A stretch of DNA of 64,000 nt from Taibaiella lutea (GTDB lineage: Bacteria; Bacteroidota; Bacteroidia; Chitinophagales; Chitinophagaceae), in assembly GCF_008629695.1 (NCBI RefSeq), contig NZ_VWSH01000001.1:1453990-1517989 (forward strand). The letters run 5' to 3'. Position numbers and translations under genes: made by a program. The notes under the pieces were generated by a model. That model was not told where the DNA came from. It worked only from the letters and a program-made list of their open reading frames with translations, and did not search any database. Below, piece by piece: positions 40,836 through 49,972 of this stretch (within the stretch, counting starts at the first letter, position 1; each line of letters begins with the position of its first letter).

Positions 40836-42047
40836 AAGTGTAAAGCCCAGAAGTAACCATGCCAACACAATTAACGGCGCCGGTATTTTTGTGAATTGCA
40901 ATAAGCAAAATGAAATAAATGCAACTACAATGCTCATAAAATCAAAACTACCTTTATTAATTCCCATCATCAATAGAATAGCAGAAGCCCATATTACGCC
41001 TACAATAATAGCGTTCATTCCTTCTAACGCCCTGTAAATAACAACATGTTGCTTCAGGTTTTGATAAACAGGAAAAAGAAACAATAGTAATAGTGTGCTT
41101 GGTAAGAATATAGCGACAATACTTACAAAACAACCAACGCCCTGCCATACCGGTCCATATTTACTCATGGCCATTCCACCAACATAAGCGCATAAGGAAA
41201 AAACCGGACCGGGCATGGCTTGCACCAAACCAAAACCGGTAGTAAGATCTCCTGCACTCAGGTAAGGCATGCCTCCTCTTTGTATCGGAAGCGTTACAAA
41301 CTGTATCAGCATCATAGGTATCAAAGCCTGTCCACCACCGAAAACAATACTGCCAAAACGATAAAAGTTTTCAAACAAGTTGAATATACGACGATGCTCC
41401 CACTGCTGTTGACGCGCTAATTCCGAACAAATACCTGCAATAATAAAGATGATACCAAACAGCCAGAGATTCAGCCATTTAACGGGTTTGGGTTTCCCGG
41501 CTTCAGCTACAATCCTTTTATTACTGAAATTCGAGATCAATCCGCCTAAAAACAATAACGCCGGAAAAACCCAGGGTGATTTAATCAATATGGTAGCAAA
41601 TACAGCAAAAAGCATGATGCCGACAGTAGCTTTGTTAGTAATGCTTCTTTTCATCATCTTGTAAGCAGCATAAGCAACAAAGCCCACTGACATAGGCTGT
41701 ATATAAAGAAAGAGATTGGTCTGCAATGATTTCTTATCGATATAGGTAACAAGAAATGAGAATGCAGACATTAATAAAGTGGCAGGCAAAATCCATATTA
41801 ATAATGTAAGGATTGCCAATGGAACACCTCCTCTTTTATATGCAATTAAGGTGACAGTTTGCGTAGAAGAAGGACCGGGCAGCATCTGGCAAAAGGCGTT
41901 GAATTCAATCAATTCGTCTTCAGTTATATCTTTACGCTTCTGGACAAAAGTCTTCATCATCATTCCTATATGCCCCTGAGGACCACCGAAGGCGGTGAGC
42001 GAGTAAGCAAATACTGCTTTCAGGAATGGAATATGACGAAGGAACAT
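40827..42047 (-). CDS. chrA: Chromate efflux transporter ChrA
   Basis: 406 residues, two homologous CHR halves. N-terminal half: [34 protein letters not shown] (the GPxxT motif). C-terminal half: [35 protein letters not shown]. Ten or so membrane helices. Family members export chromate by proton-driven antiport; true substrate in this organism may be another oxyanion. The ATG follows directly after the GACAATTCACA word found also before the MBL gene. Confidence 0.9.
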   Translation of the reverse strand: MFLRHIPFLKAVFAYSLTAFGGPQGHIGMMMKTFVQKRKDITEDELIEFNAFCQMLPGPSSTQTVTLIAYKRGGVPLAILTLLIWILPATLLMSAFSFLVTYIDKKSLQTNLFLYIQPMSVGFVAYAAYKMMKRSITNKATVGIMLFAVFATILIKSPWVFPALLFLGGLISNFSNKRIVAEAGKPKPVKWLNLWLFGIIFIIAGICSELARQQQWEHRRIFNLFENFYRFGSIVFGGGQALIPMMLIQFVTLPIQRGGMPYLSAGDLTTGFGLVQAMPGPVFSLCAYVGGMAMSKYGPVWQGVGCFVSIVAIFLPSTLLLLFLFPVYQNLKQHVVIYRALEGMNAIIVGVIWASAILLMMGINKGSFDFMSIVVAFISFCLLQFTKIPAPLIVLAWLLLGFTLHL

Positions 42048-42128
42048 TGTGAATTGTCAGTTATAAATAGTCAATAATAATGTGATATTGAACGGTAAAC
42101 TGCCTATTGACAATTCACTGTTCATTAT
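42048..42128. repeat. GACAATTCACA word tract between chrA and the MBL gene
   Basis: TGTGAATTGTC at 42048-42058 (GACAATTCACA on the minus strand, abutting the chrA ATG) and its inverse GACAATTCAC at 42109-42118 make an inverted repeat across the gap; a third copy lies at 42972-42982, just before the MBL ATG. The rest is degenerate CAATAGT/AATAATG words. Confidence 0.6.
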
Positions 42129-42968
42129 TTACAAATCATTCACCGTTAAAACCTCACCGGGACGAATGCCTTTTTCTGTTTGCTGAAGATGGCACATTTC
42201 ATTTTTATAATCGTGTTCGAAGAAGAGAAGCCAATCGTTTGCAGCAGCTTCGCTCAACAATTTCTTCTTTTCATTTAAAGTATCCAACGGACGCATATCA
42301 TAGCCCATTATCCAGGGCAATGAAATATGATGCATACTCGGCAACAAATCGGCAGCATAGAGAATCGTTTTGCCATTGTAGTTTATTTGCGGCAACATCA
42401 TAGCTTCCGTATGACCATTCACATAGCGGATGCGGAAATTATCTATCCATTCCTCTCCATCTTTCACATCTATAAAATTCAATTGCCCGCTTTCCTGCAA
42501 AGGCATAATATTTTCTTTCAGGAAAGAAGCTTTCTCTCTGTCATTCGGATGAACAGCCCAATCCCAATGTGCCTCATTACTCCAATATTTTGCATTCTTA
42601 AAAGTGGGAATTAATTTTTCGCCAATTCGTTTCACAGCTCCCCCTACATGATCAAAGTGAAGATGGGTAAGAAATACATCAGTTATATCATCCATGCTAT
42701 AGCCTTTGGATTGAACAGATTTCTCCAGACTGTCATTCCCGTGCAAATAATAATGACCAAAGAATTTTTCATCTTGTTTAGTACCAATCCCCGTATCTAT
42801 TAGTATTAATCTTCCATCTTGTTCAACAAGTAAACAACGCATGGCCCAGGAGCACATATTATTTTCGTCTGAAGGGTTTACTTTATTCCACATAGACTTT
42901 GGAACAACGCCATGCATGGCGCCGCCATCCAATTTAAAAAGGCCCGTATCGATAGTATGTAACTGCAT
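42129..42968 (-). CDS. MBL-fold metallohydrolase
   Basis: 279 residues, cytosolic (no signal peptide). Metallo-beta-lactamase fold with the dinuclear site TLxHFDH (LTHLHFDHVGG), the second His (NGHTEAMML), Asp in YAADLLPSM and C-terminal His in EHDYKN. Opens QLHTIDTGLFKLDGGAMHG, like AHL-lactonase-type and glyoxalase-like enzymes; the FFGHYYLHGND loop is family specific. A lactonase role is possible, not shown. Own consensus promoter. Confidence 0.87.
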   Translation of the reverse strand: MQLHTIDTGLFKLDGGAMHGVVPKSMWNKVNPSDENNMCSWAMRCLLVEQDGRLILIDTGIGTKQDEKFFGHYYLHGNDSLEKSVQSKGYSMDDITDVFLTHLHFDHVGGAVKRIGEKLIPTFKNAKYWSNEAHWDWAVHPNDREKASFLKENIMPLQESGQLNFIDVKDGEEWIDNFRIRYVNGHTEAMMLPQINYNGKTILYAADLLPSMHHISLPWIMGYDMRPLDTLNEKKKLLSEAAANDWLLFFEHDYKNEMCHLQQTEKGIRPGEVLTVNDL

Positions 42969-42971
42969 ATT

Positions 42972-42982
42972 TGTGAATTGTC
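42972..42982 (-). repeat. GACAATTCACA copy at the MBL start
   Basis: Minus-strand GACAATTCACA, three bases before ATG 42968; same 11-mer as at 42048 (chrA start) and inverted at 42109. Confidence 0.5.
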
Positions 42983-43015
42983 TATAATGAATTACGATTC
43001 GGGAGTAAAAGTAAT

Positions 43016-43046
43016 AATTTGGGAAAGGTTTGCAAAGTATGATTTT
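43016..43046 (-). promoter_or_regulatory. Promoter of the MBL-fold gene
   Basis: Minus strand TTTG (43046-43043), exactly 19 bp, TACTTTTA (43023-43016). Good spacing, last base of the -7 differs. Confidence 0.65.
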
Positions 43047-43094
43047 TAAGAGAATAACAGGATTAGTAAAAACAACATATAGCTAAAAAACGGC

Positions 43095-43122
43095 AAGGCG
43101 CTTCGGGAAACCGAAACGCCTT
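43095..43122 (-). terminator. Terminator at the end of the dcw cluster (after ftsZ)
   Basis: AAGGCG-C-TTCGG pairs with CCGAA-A-CGCCTT (one mismatch) and is followed on the minus strand by GCCGTTTTTTAGC. It closes the long operon 28 bp after the ftsZ stop. Confidence 0.7.
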
Positions 43123-43149
43123 ATTTGTTAGCCATAAACGGATCAGGAA

Positions 43150-44802
43150 TTAATCCGGTTTCTTTCCATCAAGGAATGTATTGATGGTACCGATATTTCC
43201 TTTGTTACCTTCTTTATCTGAATTAACAGAATAACCTGAAAGAAACGCATCATTAGAGTTATGCTGGTTATCTAAATTAGTCTGACGACGCATATAAGCA
43301 GGTACATTTTCCACTTCTGCAGCATTATCATTGCTTTGAATATTAAAGCTCATCCTGCGCAAACGATCTGCACGTTCTTCCAATGCACGCTTTTGTTCTT
43401 CAAAACGACGTTGTTCTTCAATTTCATCAGGTGTCAGGACTCTTTCACCACGCTTTATAACTACTTCTTCCTTAGCAGGAATTTCATTTTTAATAATCAA
43501 TTCCAGTTCAGGTGCCTTATACTCTTGCTGAGGTTTGGCAGCTTCCGGCGCTGCAACATTATTATTATTAATGTTAGGAAGTTCCAGATTGAAGTTCAAT
43601 TTGTTTTCTGCAACTGGCGTAGGAGCCGGTGTAGCAGGTGCAGTATAAGAAGGCACATTGAAAGCAGGTGAAGGAGCCGGAGCTTCCACCAATACTGGCG
43701 CCATCGGATCTGCCACAACTACAGGCACTTCCGGTGCTTTTGCTTCCACTAAAGTAGAACCGCCTATTTGTCCCAAAGGCACAACGATTTTTTCTACTAC
43801 TGCTTTTTTAGGTTCCAGAACATCAGCATTAATTTCATGATGCTGGAAGCCTGTAGCAATAATTGTTACAGCAATATTTTCTCCTAAGTTCGGATCATGT
43901 CCCATACCTAAAATGATATCGCAGGTATTTCCTGCTTGTTGCTGTACATAACCCTGAATCACTTCCAATTCATCCAATGTGTGTTCAAAATCACCCGCAG
44001 CAGAAGTTACATTCAAAAGAATCCATTGTGCACCTTCAATTTCACTATCATTCAATAATGGAGAGTTCAACGCTTCTTCAACTGCCTGACGCGCACGTCC
44101 TTCACCCGAAGCCTGAGCGCTACCCAAAATGGCTACACCGCCATTTTTCATTACAGTCTGAACATCATTAAAGTCAAGGTTCACTTTACCATCCACCGTT
44201 ATTAAATCAGTAATACATTTTGCAGCAGTAGCCAACACATTATCGGCTTTGGAGAAAGCTTGCGTAAACGGAAGATTGCCATATTGCTGACGCAATTTAT
44301 CATTGGAAATAATAAGTATCGTATCAACATGTTCGCGCATAAAAGCTATACCATCCTGCGCTTGTTTCAATCGTTTACGACCTTCATAAGCAAAAGGAGT
44401 AGTAACAATACCAACAGTAAGAATGCCCAATTCACGACATACTTTAGAAATGATAGGCGCAGCACCTGTTCCTGTACCACCACCCATACCGGCAGTGATG
44501 AAAGCCATGCGTGTGTTGACTTTCAGAATTTTTGAAATCTCATCAACAGACTCTTCTCCTGCCTGTTTTCCGATTTCAGGATTTGCACCGGCACCCAACC
44601 CTTGCGTAAGATGTGGTCCCAACTGGATTTTATTTGGCACGGCACTTTGCGCCAAAGCCTGAGAATCGGTATTGCAGACAATAAAATCTACACCGTCAAT
44701 TCCAAGACTGTACATGTAATTCACTGCGTTGCCGCCGCCGCCGCCTACTCCTATCACCTTGATGATAGAGGACTGATTTTTGGGGATTTCAAAATGTATC
44801 AT
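43150..44802 (-). CDS. ftsZ: Cell division protein FtsZ
   Basis: 550 residues, long because of a large variable C-terminal region. Tubulin-like GTPase: VGGGGGNAVNYM, T3 loop, T4 GGGTGTGAAPIISK, T7 region NLDFNDVQTVM. Core ends near residue 320; a Pro/Ala/Val-rich linker (about 330-430) follows, then RERVLTPDEIEEQRRFEEQ and the conserved Bacteroidota tail motif VPAYMRRQ, ending FLSGYSVNSDKEG and TFLDGKKPD. Z-ring polymer; last gene of dcw. Confidence 0.97.
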   Translation of the reverse strand: MIHFEIPKNQSSIIKVIGVGGGGGNAVNYMYSLGIDGVDFIVCNTDSQALAQSAVPNKIQLGPHLTQGLGAGANPEIGKQAGEESVDEISKILKVNTRMAFITAGMGGGTGTGAAPIISKVCRELGILTVGIVTTPFAYEGRKRLKQAQDGIAFMREHVDTILIISNDKLRQQYGNLPFTQAFSKADNVLATAAKCITDLITVDGKVNLDFNDVQTVMKNGGVAILGSAQASGEGRARQAVEEALNSPLLNDSEIEGAQWILLNVTSAAGDFEHTLDELEVIQGYVQQQAGNTCDIILGMGHDPNLGENIAVTIIATGFQHHEINADVLEPKKAVVEKIVVPLGQIGGSTLVEAKAPEVPVVVADPMAPVLVEAPAPSPAFNVPSYTAPATPAPTPVAENKLNFNLELPNINNNNVAAPEAAKPQQEYKAPELELIIKNEIPAKEEVVIKRGERVLTPDEIEEQRRFEEQKRALEERADRLRRMSFNIQSNDNAAEVENVPAYMRRQTNLDNQHNSNDAFLSGYSVNSDKEGNKGNIGTINTFLDGKKPD

Positions 44803-44907
44803 ACTATAAGCTGTTTTAAATGTCCTCGCTCCAAAAGAAGCAATGAGTATGGGTTAGTTAATAATGGGGGTTAGTAAAAATTTATTGATTAACGGTTTAA
44901 TTTGCAA

Positions 44908-46344
44908 TTAAATTTGTTGGTCGCCCGGCTCTTCAAACAGGCTCATGAAACCACTTTTTATTTGATAAATTACTTTTTTGATAGTGTCGGAACGCTTATT
45001 GTTCCTTTCTATTTTTTCCTTTGTTTGTTCTGTTTCTTCCTCTTCAAAAACTTCATCTTTATAAGAAGTAGTTACTATTTTTTCTTTAGGAATTTCAACT
45101 TTTACAATAACATCGTTTGTTACAATATCTTTCTGAATAGAAATTTCTTTATTGCTGCTATTGAAATTAAAGCGGCCGGTTTCAAAATCAGAATAACCAC
45201 GCAGAATCAACCCTATACAAGTAGCATACATCGGATGTTTCAACTCTTCATGGTGCCCACCTGCAAGGTGTTCATTTGGTTGGCCGATACGCGCGCCCAT
45301 ACCGGTTTTAAATTCTGTCAGTTGAATCAGGTGATTCAACTGGCTACCGCCGCCTGTAAGTATAATTCCGCCAAATAATTTTTTATCAAGATTGATTTGT
45401 TTTAAATGATACATCACATAATCCAGAATCTCTTCGGTGCGTGCCTGAATGATATGTGCCAGATTTTTTACAGAAATCTCTTTCGGCGGCAAGCCCCTTA
45501 ATCCAGGAATTGTGATGTAAGCATTGGTCTTGGCTTCATCAGCCAAAGCCATACCAAACTGCACTTTCATAGCTTCTGCCTGGGCACGTAATACACCCAG
45601 ACCCTGACGGATGTCATTAGTAATATTTGTACCTGCGTAAGGAATCACCGCAGTATGTTGCAATATACCATCGTAGAAAACCGCCATGTCTGTAGTACCG
45701 CCACCAATATCAACGATCGCAACGCCTGCTTCCAAATCTTCATTGTTCATTACAGCCGCAGCAGACGCTAAAGGTTGTAATACCAGATCATTGGTTTTAA
45801 GATTAGACTTATCTACACAACGTTTGATATTACGGATCGCATTACGATCACCTGTTACAATGTGAAAATTCGCGCCGACCTTAATACCGCTCATCCCGAT
45901 AGGATTGTGTACGTTTGGTGTATTATCAATCATAAAATCCTGAGGAATGATATCAATGATTTGATCTCCGGCAGGAATATATGTTTTGTATTGATCTTTG
46001 ATCAATTTGTCGATATCATCTTTGGTAATTTCTTCTTCCGTATCTGTACGAACCCTGTCACCACGGGTTTGCAGACTTTTGATATGTTGCCCGGCAATAC
46101 CAACATACACTTCATTGATCTCAAGATTCGGATTGGATTGAACGCACTTTTCAATTGCCTGCTCAATAGAACGGATGCATTGTTCTATATTAAGCACCAC
46201 ACCATGGCTCACTCCGGCCGATTCAGCTTTGCCGAATCCCAAGACTTCCAACTTGCCGAATTCATTTTTGCGGCCTGCAATAGCAACTACTTTTGTGGTT
46301 CCAATGTCAAGTCCAACAATGATAGGTTGTTCTTTTCTGTTCAT
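44908..46344 (-). CDS. ftsA: Cell division protein FtsA
   Basis: 478 residues. Actin-like ATPase that anchors FtsZ to the membrane. Phosphate 1 IIVGLDIGTTKVVAIAG, phosphate 2 AIVDIGGGTTDMAVF, adenosine loop GGIILTGGGSQLNHL, and the 1C domain. The C-terminus has an amphipathic membrane helix (IYQIKSGFMSLFEEPGD). 105 bp separate it from ftsZ, 17 bp from ftsQ. Confidence 0.96.
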   Translation of the reverse strand: MNRKEQPIIVGLDIGTTKVVAIAGRKNEFGKLEVLGFGKAESAGVSHGVVLNIEQCIRSIEQAIEKCVQSNPNLEINEVYVGIAGQHIKSLQTRGDRVRTDTEEEITKDDIDKLIKDQYKTYIPAGDQIIDIIPQDFMIDNTPNVHNPIGMSGIKVGANFHIVTGDRNAIRNIKRCVDKSNLKTNDLVLQPLASAAAVMNNEDLEAGVAIVDIGGGTTDMAVFYDGILQHTAVIPYAGTNITNDIRQGLGVLRAQAEAMKVQFGMALADEAKTNAYITIPGLRGLPPKEISVKNLAHIIQARTEEILDYVMYHLKQINLDKKLFGGIILTGGGSQLNHLIQLTEFKTGMGARIGQPNEHLAGGHHEELKHPMYATCIGLILRGYSDFETGRFNFNSSNKEISIQKDIVTNDVIVKVEIPKEKIVTTSYKDEVFEEEETEQTKEKIERNNKRSDTIKKVIYQIKSGFMSLFEEPGDQQI

Positions 46345-46361
46345 AATGATTCCTTATATAA

Positions 46362-47441
46362 TTAATGATTGCCTTTTTTTCCCTGATAAATATATTTTGG
46401 TGATTTTGTTTCTTTATCACCTTTAGGTTTTGCTGTTGTTTTTTCCTTCGCTCCTGCTTTAGCCTGCAATGTAGTTTTTGATGGCGCTACAGGTTTTGAT
46501 ATAACTTTCTTCTGGGCTATCTCTTTATTTACTGTTGGTTTTTCAACCTTTGTTACCTGATTAGTTACAGGTGTCACAGGTTTCACAACTTCTACGTTTG
46601 CAATAACCGGTGGGCCTTCTAAATCCCCCATTGCAGTATCAGCAATTCTTGGCGGTACCCATCCTACGGAAGGACTTGCCACAACTTGTCCTTTAAACCT
46701 GACATCTAATATCTGGTATTTATCCCAGCCTATTTTTGACGAAATATTTTTATAGAACGCCAATAAATTACTCAGTTTATTGGCAACATCTGTTGTATCG
46801 CCAAACAATACTTTTTGATCTCCGAACAGTGTACTCATTACAAAGGTCTGATCCGGCTGTACCTCTATCTGTGTAATTTGTGCGCGCCAAAAACTATCAT
46901 TCCCGATGCGTTCACCCAAATAAACTATCTTAGAATTCAATGCATTACGCAGTTCATCATTCTTTAAAACCGGCACAGATGTAAATACCGGCAAAGGATA
47001 TGCATAGCCAATACCAACCGGCATTATATGTAATGAACTATCCATATAGCAACTGCCGCCATTCACGTCAAACAATCGCGCAACCGGAACACGCTGCGTA
47101 ATATTTACTTTCAATATTGCTCTGTTATCTACGAATATTTCCGCTTTTTCAACCCATGGATTTGTCTTTGCTACTGATTCCATTAATCGTAAGTCAAGCT
47201 TGCCTATGGATGTTTTCTTCAGATCTATATTCCTATTTCTGAGCAATAATGTTTCAATATCTTCCCTTTGTAAAAAACTAAACTCTTTATCATCGTTCAG
47301 GCTCACTTCCAGACCTTTAATTGTATCGGTATCCTGTCGATTAGACGCAGCTATCAGGGCAACCATAAAAACGATTACCAACATAGCACCGATAGAAAAC
47401 CGAAGTACTTTTTTTGATGATATTTTTTTCTTTTCACTCAT
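46362..47441 (-). CDS. ftsQ: Cell division protein FtsQ/DivIB
   Basis: 359 residues. Short N-terminus, one membrane helix (VLRFSIGAMLVIVFMVALIA), then POTRA (about 45-115: FLQREDIETLLLRNRNI) and beta domain (about 120-260). The periplasmic C-terminus ends in a Lys/Pro/Thr-rich tail (AKAGAKEKTTAKPKGDKET), unusually long. FtsQ links early and late divisome parts with FtsL and FtsI. No FtsB gene seen. Confidence 0.92.
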   Translation of the reverse strand: MSEKKKISSKKVLRFSIGAMLVIVFMVALIAASNRQDTDTIKGLEVSLNDDKEFSFLQREDIETLLLRNRNIDLKKTSIGKLDLRLMESVAKTNPWVEKAEIFVDNRAILKVNITQRVPVARLFDVNGGSCYMDSSLHIMPVGIGYAYPLPVFTSVPVLKNDELRNALNSKIVYLGERIGNDSFWRAQITQIEVQPDQTFVMSTLFGDQKVLFGDTTDVANKLSNLLAFYKNISSKIGWDKYQILDVRFKGQVVASPSVGWVPPRIADTAMGDLEGPPVIANVEVVKPVTPVTNQVTKVEKPTVNKEIAQKKVISKPVAPSKTTLQAKAGAKEKTTAKPKGDKETKSPKYIYQGKKGNH

Positions 47442-47463
47442 TCTCTCGAACGTCTCTTATTTA

Positions 47464-48822
47464 TTATCTATTCAGTATGGCTTCCTTCATAGGTTGCACT
47501 AATTTATCTATATCCCCCGCTCCTGCTGTAATCAGCAATTCAATCGGCGCAACGGCAGCATATTCAACCAATCCTTCTTTACTCAAAACAGTATGATTGG
47601 GATTAGCCATTCTTTCTGTAATTGTTCTTATGGATATTCCTTCCATTGGCAATTCCCTTGCCGGATAAATATCCAATAACAAAACTTCATCAGCCATATC
47701 CAGACTATGCGCAAATCCTTCCGCAAAGTCTCTTGTCCTGCTAAACAGATGCGGCTGAAAAGCAACCACACATCTTTTGTTTGGAAACAATGCTTTTGCA
47801 CTTTTTATCAATGCGGCCAGCTCTTCGGGATGATGTGCGTAATCATCAATAAAGACACGTTTTTCATCTTTTATAATATATTCAAAACGACGCTTTACAC
47901 CCTTGAAATTCGAGACAGCTTGTTTAATTAAATCCGCATCAATCTCCATTTGTTTTGCTACTGCAATTGCTACTGTAACATTCTCTACATTGTGCATTCC
48001 ACCAATATTCAAATGCACATCTTCTATTTTCCATTCATCACCTGTAACATTAAAAATATATCCTCCTTTATTAAGCCTTATTTCACTCGCATAAGCTGTT
48101 GCTGCATCGTTCTGAAGACTGTAGGTAAATTTGTTTTTTGCCTGTAACCGACTTCCGTGTTTCAAGCCATGTTTCGCCCAAAGGCTACCATCAGCTTTAA
48201 TGTTTTTTGTGTATTGAATAAAAGCTTCCTCCATTGTTTCCAGGTCACCATAAATATCCAGGTGATCCGCATCCATTGCTGTTAAAACAGCAACATCAGG
48301 TTTTAATTTCAAAAAACTCCTGTCATATTCATCTGCCTCAATAACTGCAACTTTATTTTCGGAACCCCAATAGTTTTTTTCATAATTAGCAGAAATACCT
48401 CCAAGAAAGGCATTACAGCCAAAACCTGTATCTCTCAATATATGAGCAATCATGGTACTGATGGTTGTCTTGCCATGTGTACCCGCAACAGTAATGGCAA
48501 ACATACTTTCCGTAATCCATTGCAATACATCCGATCGTTTATAAACAGGATAATTATTATCTCTGTACCAATTCAATTCTTTATGATTGGCAGGGATAGC
48601 CGGTGTATAAACAACCAATTGGACATCCTTATCCAATGCATCAATATTATCTTCAAAATGAATTTTAATACCTTCACTCTTTAAGCTATTTGTAAGCTCT
48701 GTTTCTGTACGATCATAACCTTTTACTTCAGCGCCTCTTTCGTTGAAAAACCTTGCCAGTGCGCTCATGCCAATGCCGCCGATACCTACAAAATAAACTT
48801 TTTGAATGCTGTCAATATTCAT
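47464..48822 (-). CDS. murC: UDP-N-acetylmuramate--L-alanine ligase
   Basis: 452 residues. ATP-dependent ligase adding L-Ala to UDP-MurNAc. Rossmann opening YFVGIGGIGMSALARFF; ATP loop VAGTHGKTTISTMIAH; EADEYDRSFL; DDYAHHPEELAAL; and the C-terminal RTRDFAEGF. Order murG-murC-ftsQ is normal. 15-22 bp gaps on both sides. Confidence 0.97.
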   Translation of the reverse strand: MNIDSIQKVYFVGIGGIGMSALARFFNERGAEVKGYDRTETELTNSLKSEGIKIHFEDNIDALDKDVQLVVYTPAIPANHKELNWYRDNNYPVYKRSDVLQWITESMFAITVAGTHGKTTISTMIAHILRDTGFGCNAFLGGISANYEKNYWGSENKVAVIEADEYDRSFLKLKPDVAVLTAMDADHLDIYGDLETMEEAFIQYTKNIKADGSLWAKHGLKHGSRLQAKNKFTYSLQNDAATAYASEIRLNKGGYIFNVTGDEWKIEDVHLNIGGMHNVENVTVAIAVAKQMEIDADLIKQAVSNFKGVKRRFEYIIKDEKRVFIDDYAHHPEELAALIKSAKALFPNKRCVVAFQPHLFSRTRDFAEGFAHSLDMADEVLLLDIYPARELPMEGISIRTITERMANPNHTVLSKEGLVEYAAVAPIELLITAGAGDIDKLVQPMKEAILNR

Positions 48823-48837
48823 TTTACGATCTTCATT

Positions 48838-49929
48838 TTATTTACCACTAATTGCAATTACCTGCTTCGCAATTCTTTCATCTGCATCCTTAATGCCTTG
48901 TTTCACAATATTTTCAGATAAGATTACCTGCATTCTGTCATCCGACATCAAGGTCTGTAATTTCTTTATTAACTGCTCCTGTGCGTCATTATCTCTTACC
49001 ATCAAAGCTGCATTGTGCTCCACTAATGCCAACGCATTGCTTGTCTGGTGATCTTCAGCGGCAAACGGATAAGGAACAAAAATCACCGGTTTCCCTGCAA
49101 TGCAAAGTTCTGCACTTGCCAAAGCTCCGGCTCTTGAAATAACCACATCAGCCGCTGCATAAGCGTACTCCATATTTTTTATAAAATCCATCACCACAAA
49201 ACCACTGCCATATTTTTCAGAACTCTTTCTTGCCTCCTCAATAAATAATTTACCTGTCTGCCAGATTAGCTGTACATTCATTCCCTTCAACATCTCCAAC
49301 CCTTTGGCAATAGCTTCATTAATCGATTTGGCACCCAAACTTCCACCAACAACAAGAACAGTTTTCTTTTCAGTACTTAACCTGAACGCATCCAAACCTT
49401 CCTGCTTCGTAATACGTGATTGTGAAATCCTTGCACGAACCGGATTTCCGGTAATGATTATTTTCTCTTTCGGGAAAAACCGTTCCATGTTATCATATGC
49501 AACACAAACAGCTTTCGCTCTTTTTCCAAGAATCTTATTGCTTTTACCTGCAAAAGAATTCTGCTCTTGTATCAATGTCGGAATGCCTTTATTCTGTGCG
49601 ACATATAACATTGGGAAACTTGCAAAACCGCCAACACCGACAACCACATCAGGTTTAAAATCTGCAATTACATTATTGGCCTGCTGTCTGCTCTTCCAAA
49701 GTTTGAACGGCAATGACAGGTTTTTCAATAAATTGCTTCTGTTAAATCCTGCAATATCCAATCCCACAATTTTGAAACCTTCCTGTGGCACTTTTTCCAT
49801 TTCCATCTTACCGTTTGCTCCTACAAAAAGTAATTCAGTACCAGGATTCAGTCGTTGTAAAGCATGGCCAATAGCCACTGCAGGAAATATATGCCCGCCT
49901 GTACCACCACCTGCTATTACTACTTTCAT
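48838..49929 (-). CDS. murG: UDP-GlcNAc:lipid I transferase MurG
   Basis: 363 residues. GT28 glycosyltransferase at the inner face that makes lipid II. Motifs GGGTGGHIFPAVAIG, VVGVGGFASFP, VVGGSLGAKSINEAI, DVVISRAGALASAELC, FAAEDHQTSNA. Complete, usual length. Confidence 0.97.
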   Translation of the reverse strand: MKVVIAGGGTGGHIFPAVAIGHALQRLNPGTELLFVGANGKMEMEKVPQEGFKIVGLDIAGFNRSNLLKNLSLPFKLWKSRQQANNVIADFKPDVVVGVGGFASFPMLYVAQNKGIPTLIQEQNSFAGKSNKILGKRAKAVCVAYDNMERFFPKEKIIITGNPVRARISQSRITKQEGLDAFRLSTEKKTVLVVGGSLGAKSINEAIAKGLEMLKGMNVQLIWQTGKLFIEEARKSSEKYGSGFVVMDFIKNMEYAYAAADVVISRAGALASAELCIAGKPVIFVPYPFAAEDHQTSNALALVEHNAALMVRDNDAQEQLIKKLQTLMSDDRMQVILSENIVKQGIKDADERIAKQVIAISGK

Positions 49930-49972
49930 TTGTATTATTGAATGATAAAACTGTTGTTATTCAATGTCTTTT

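Noticed and set aside
44602-44874. Plus-strand frames within the dcw genes
   Set aside because: All are antisense to conserved division and mur genes and lack family features.
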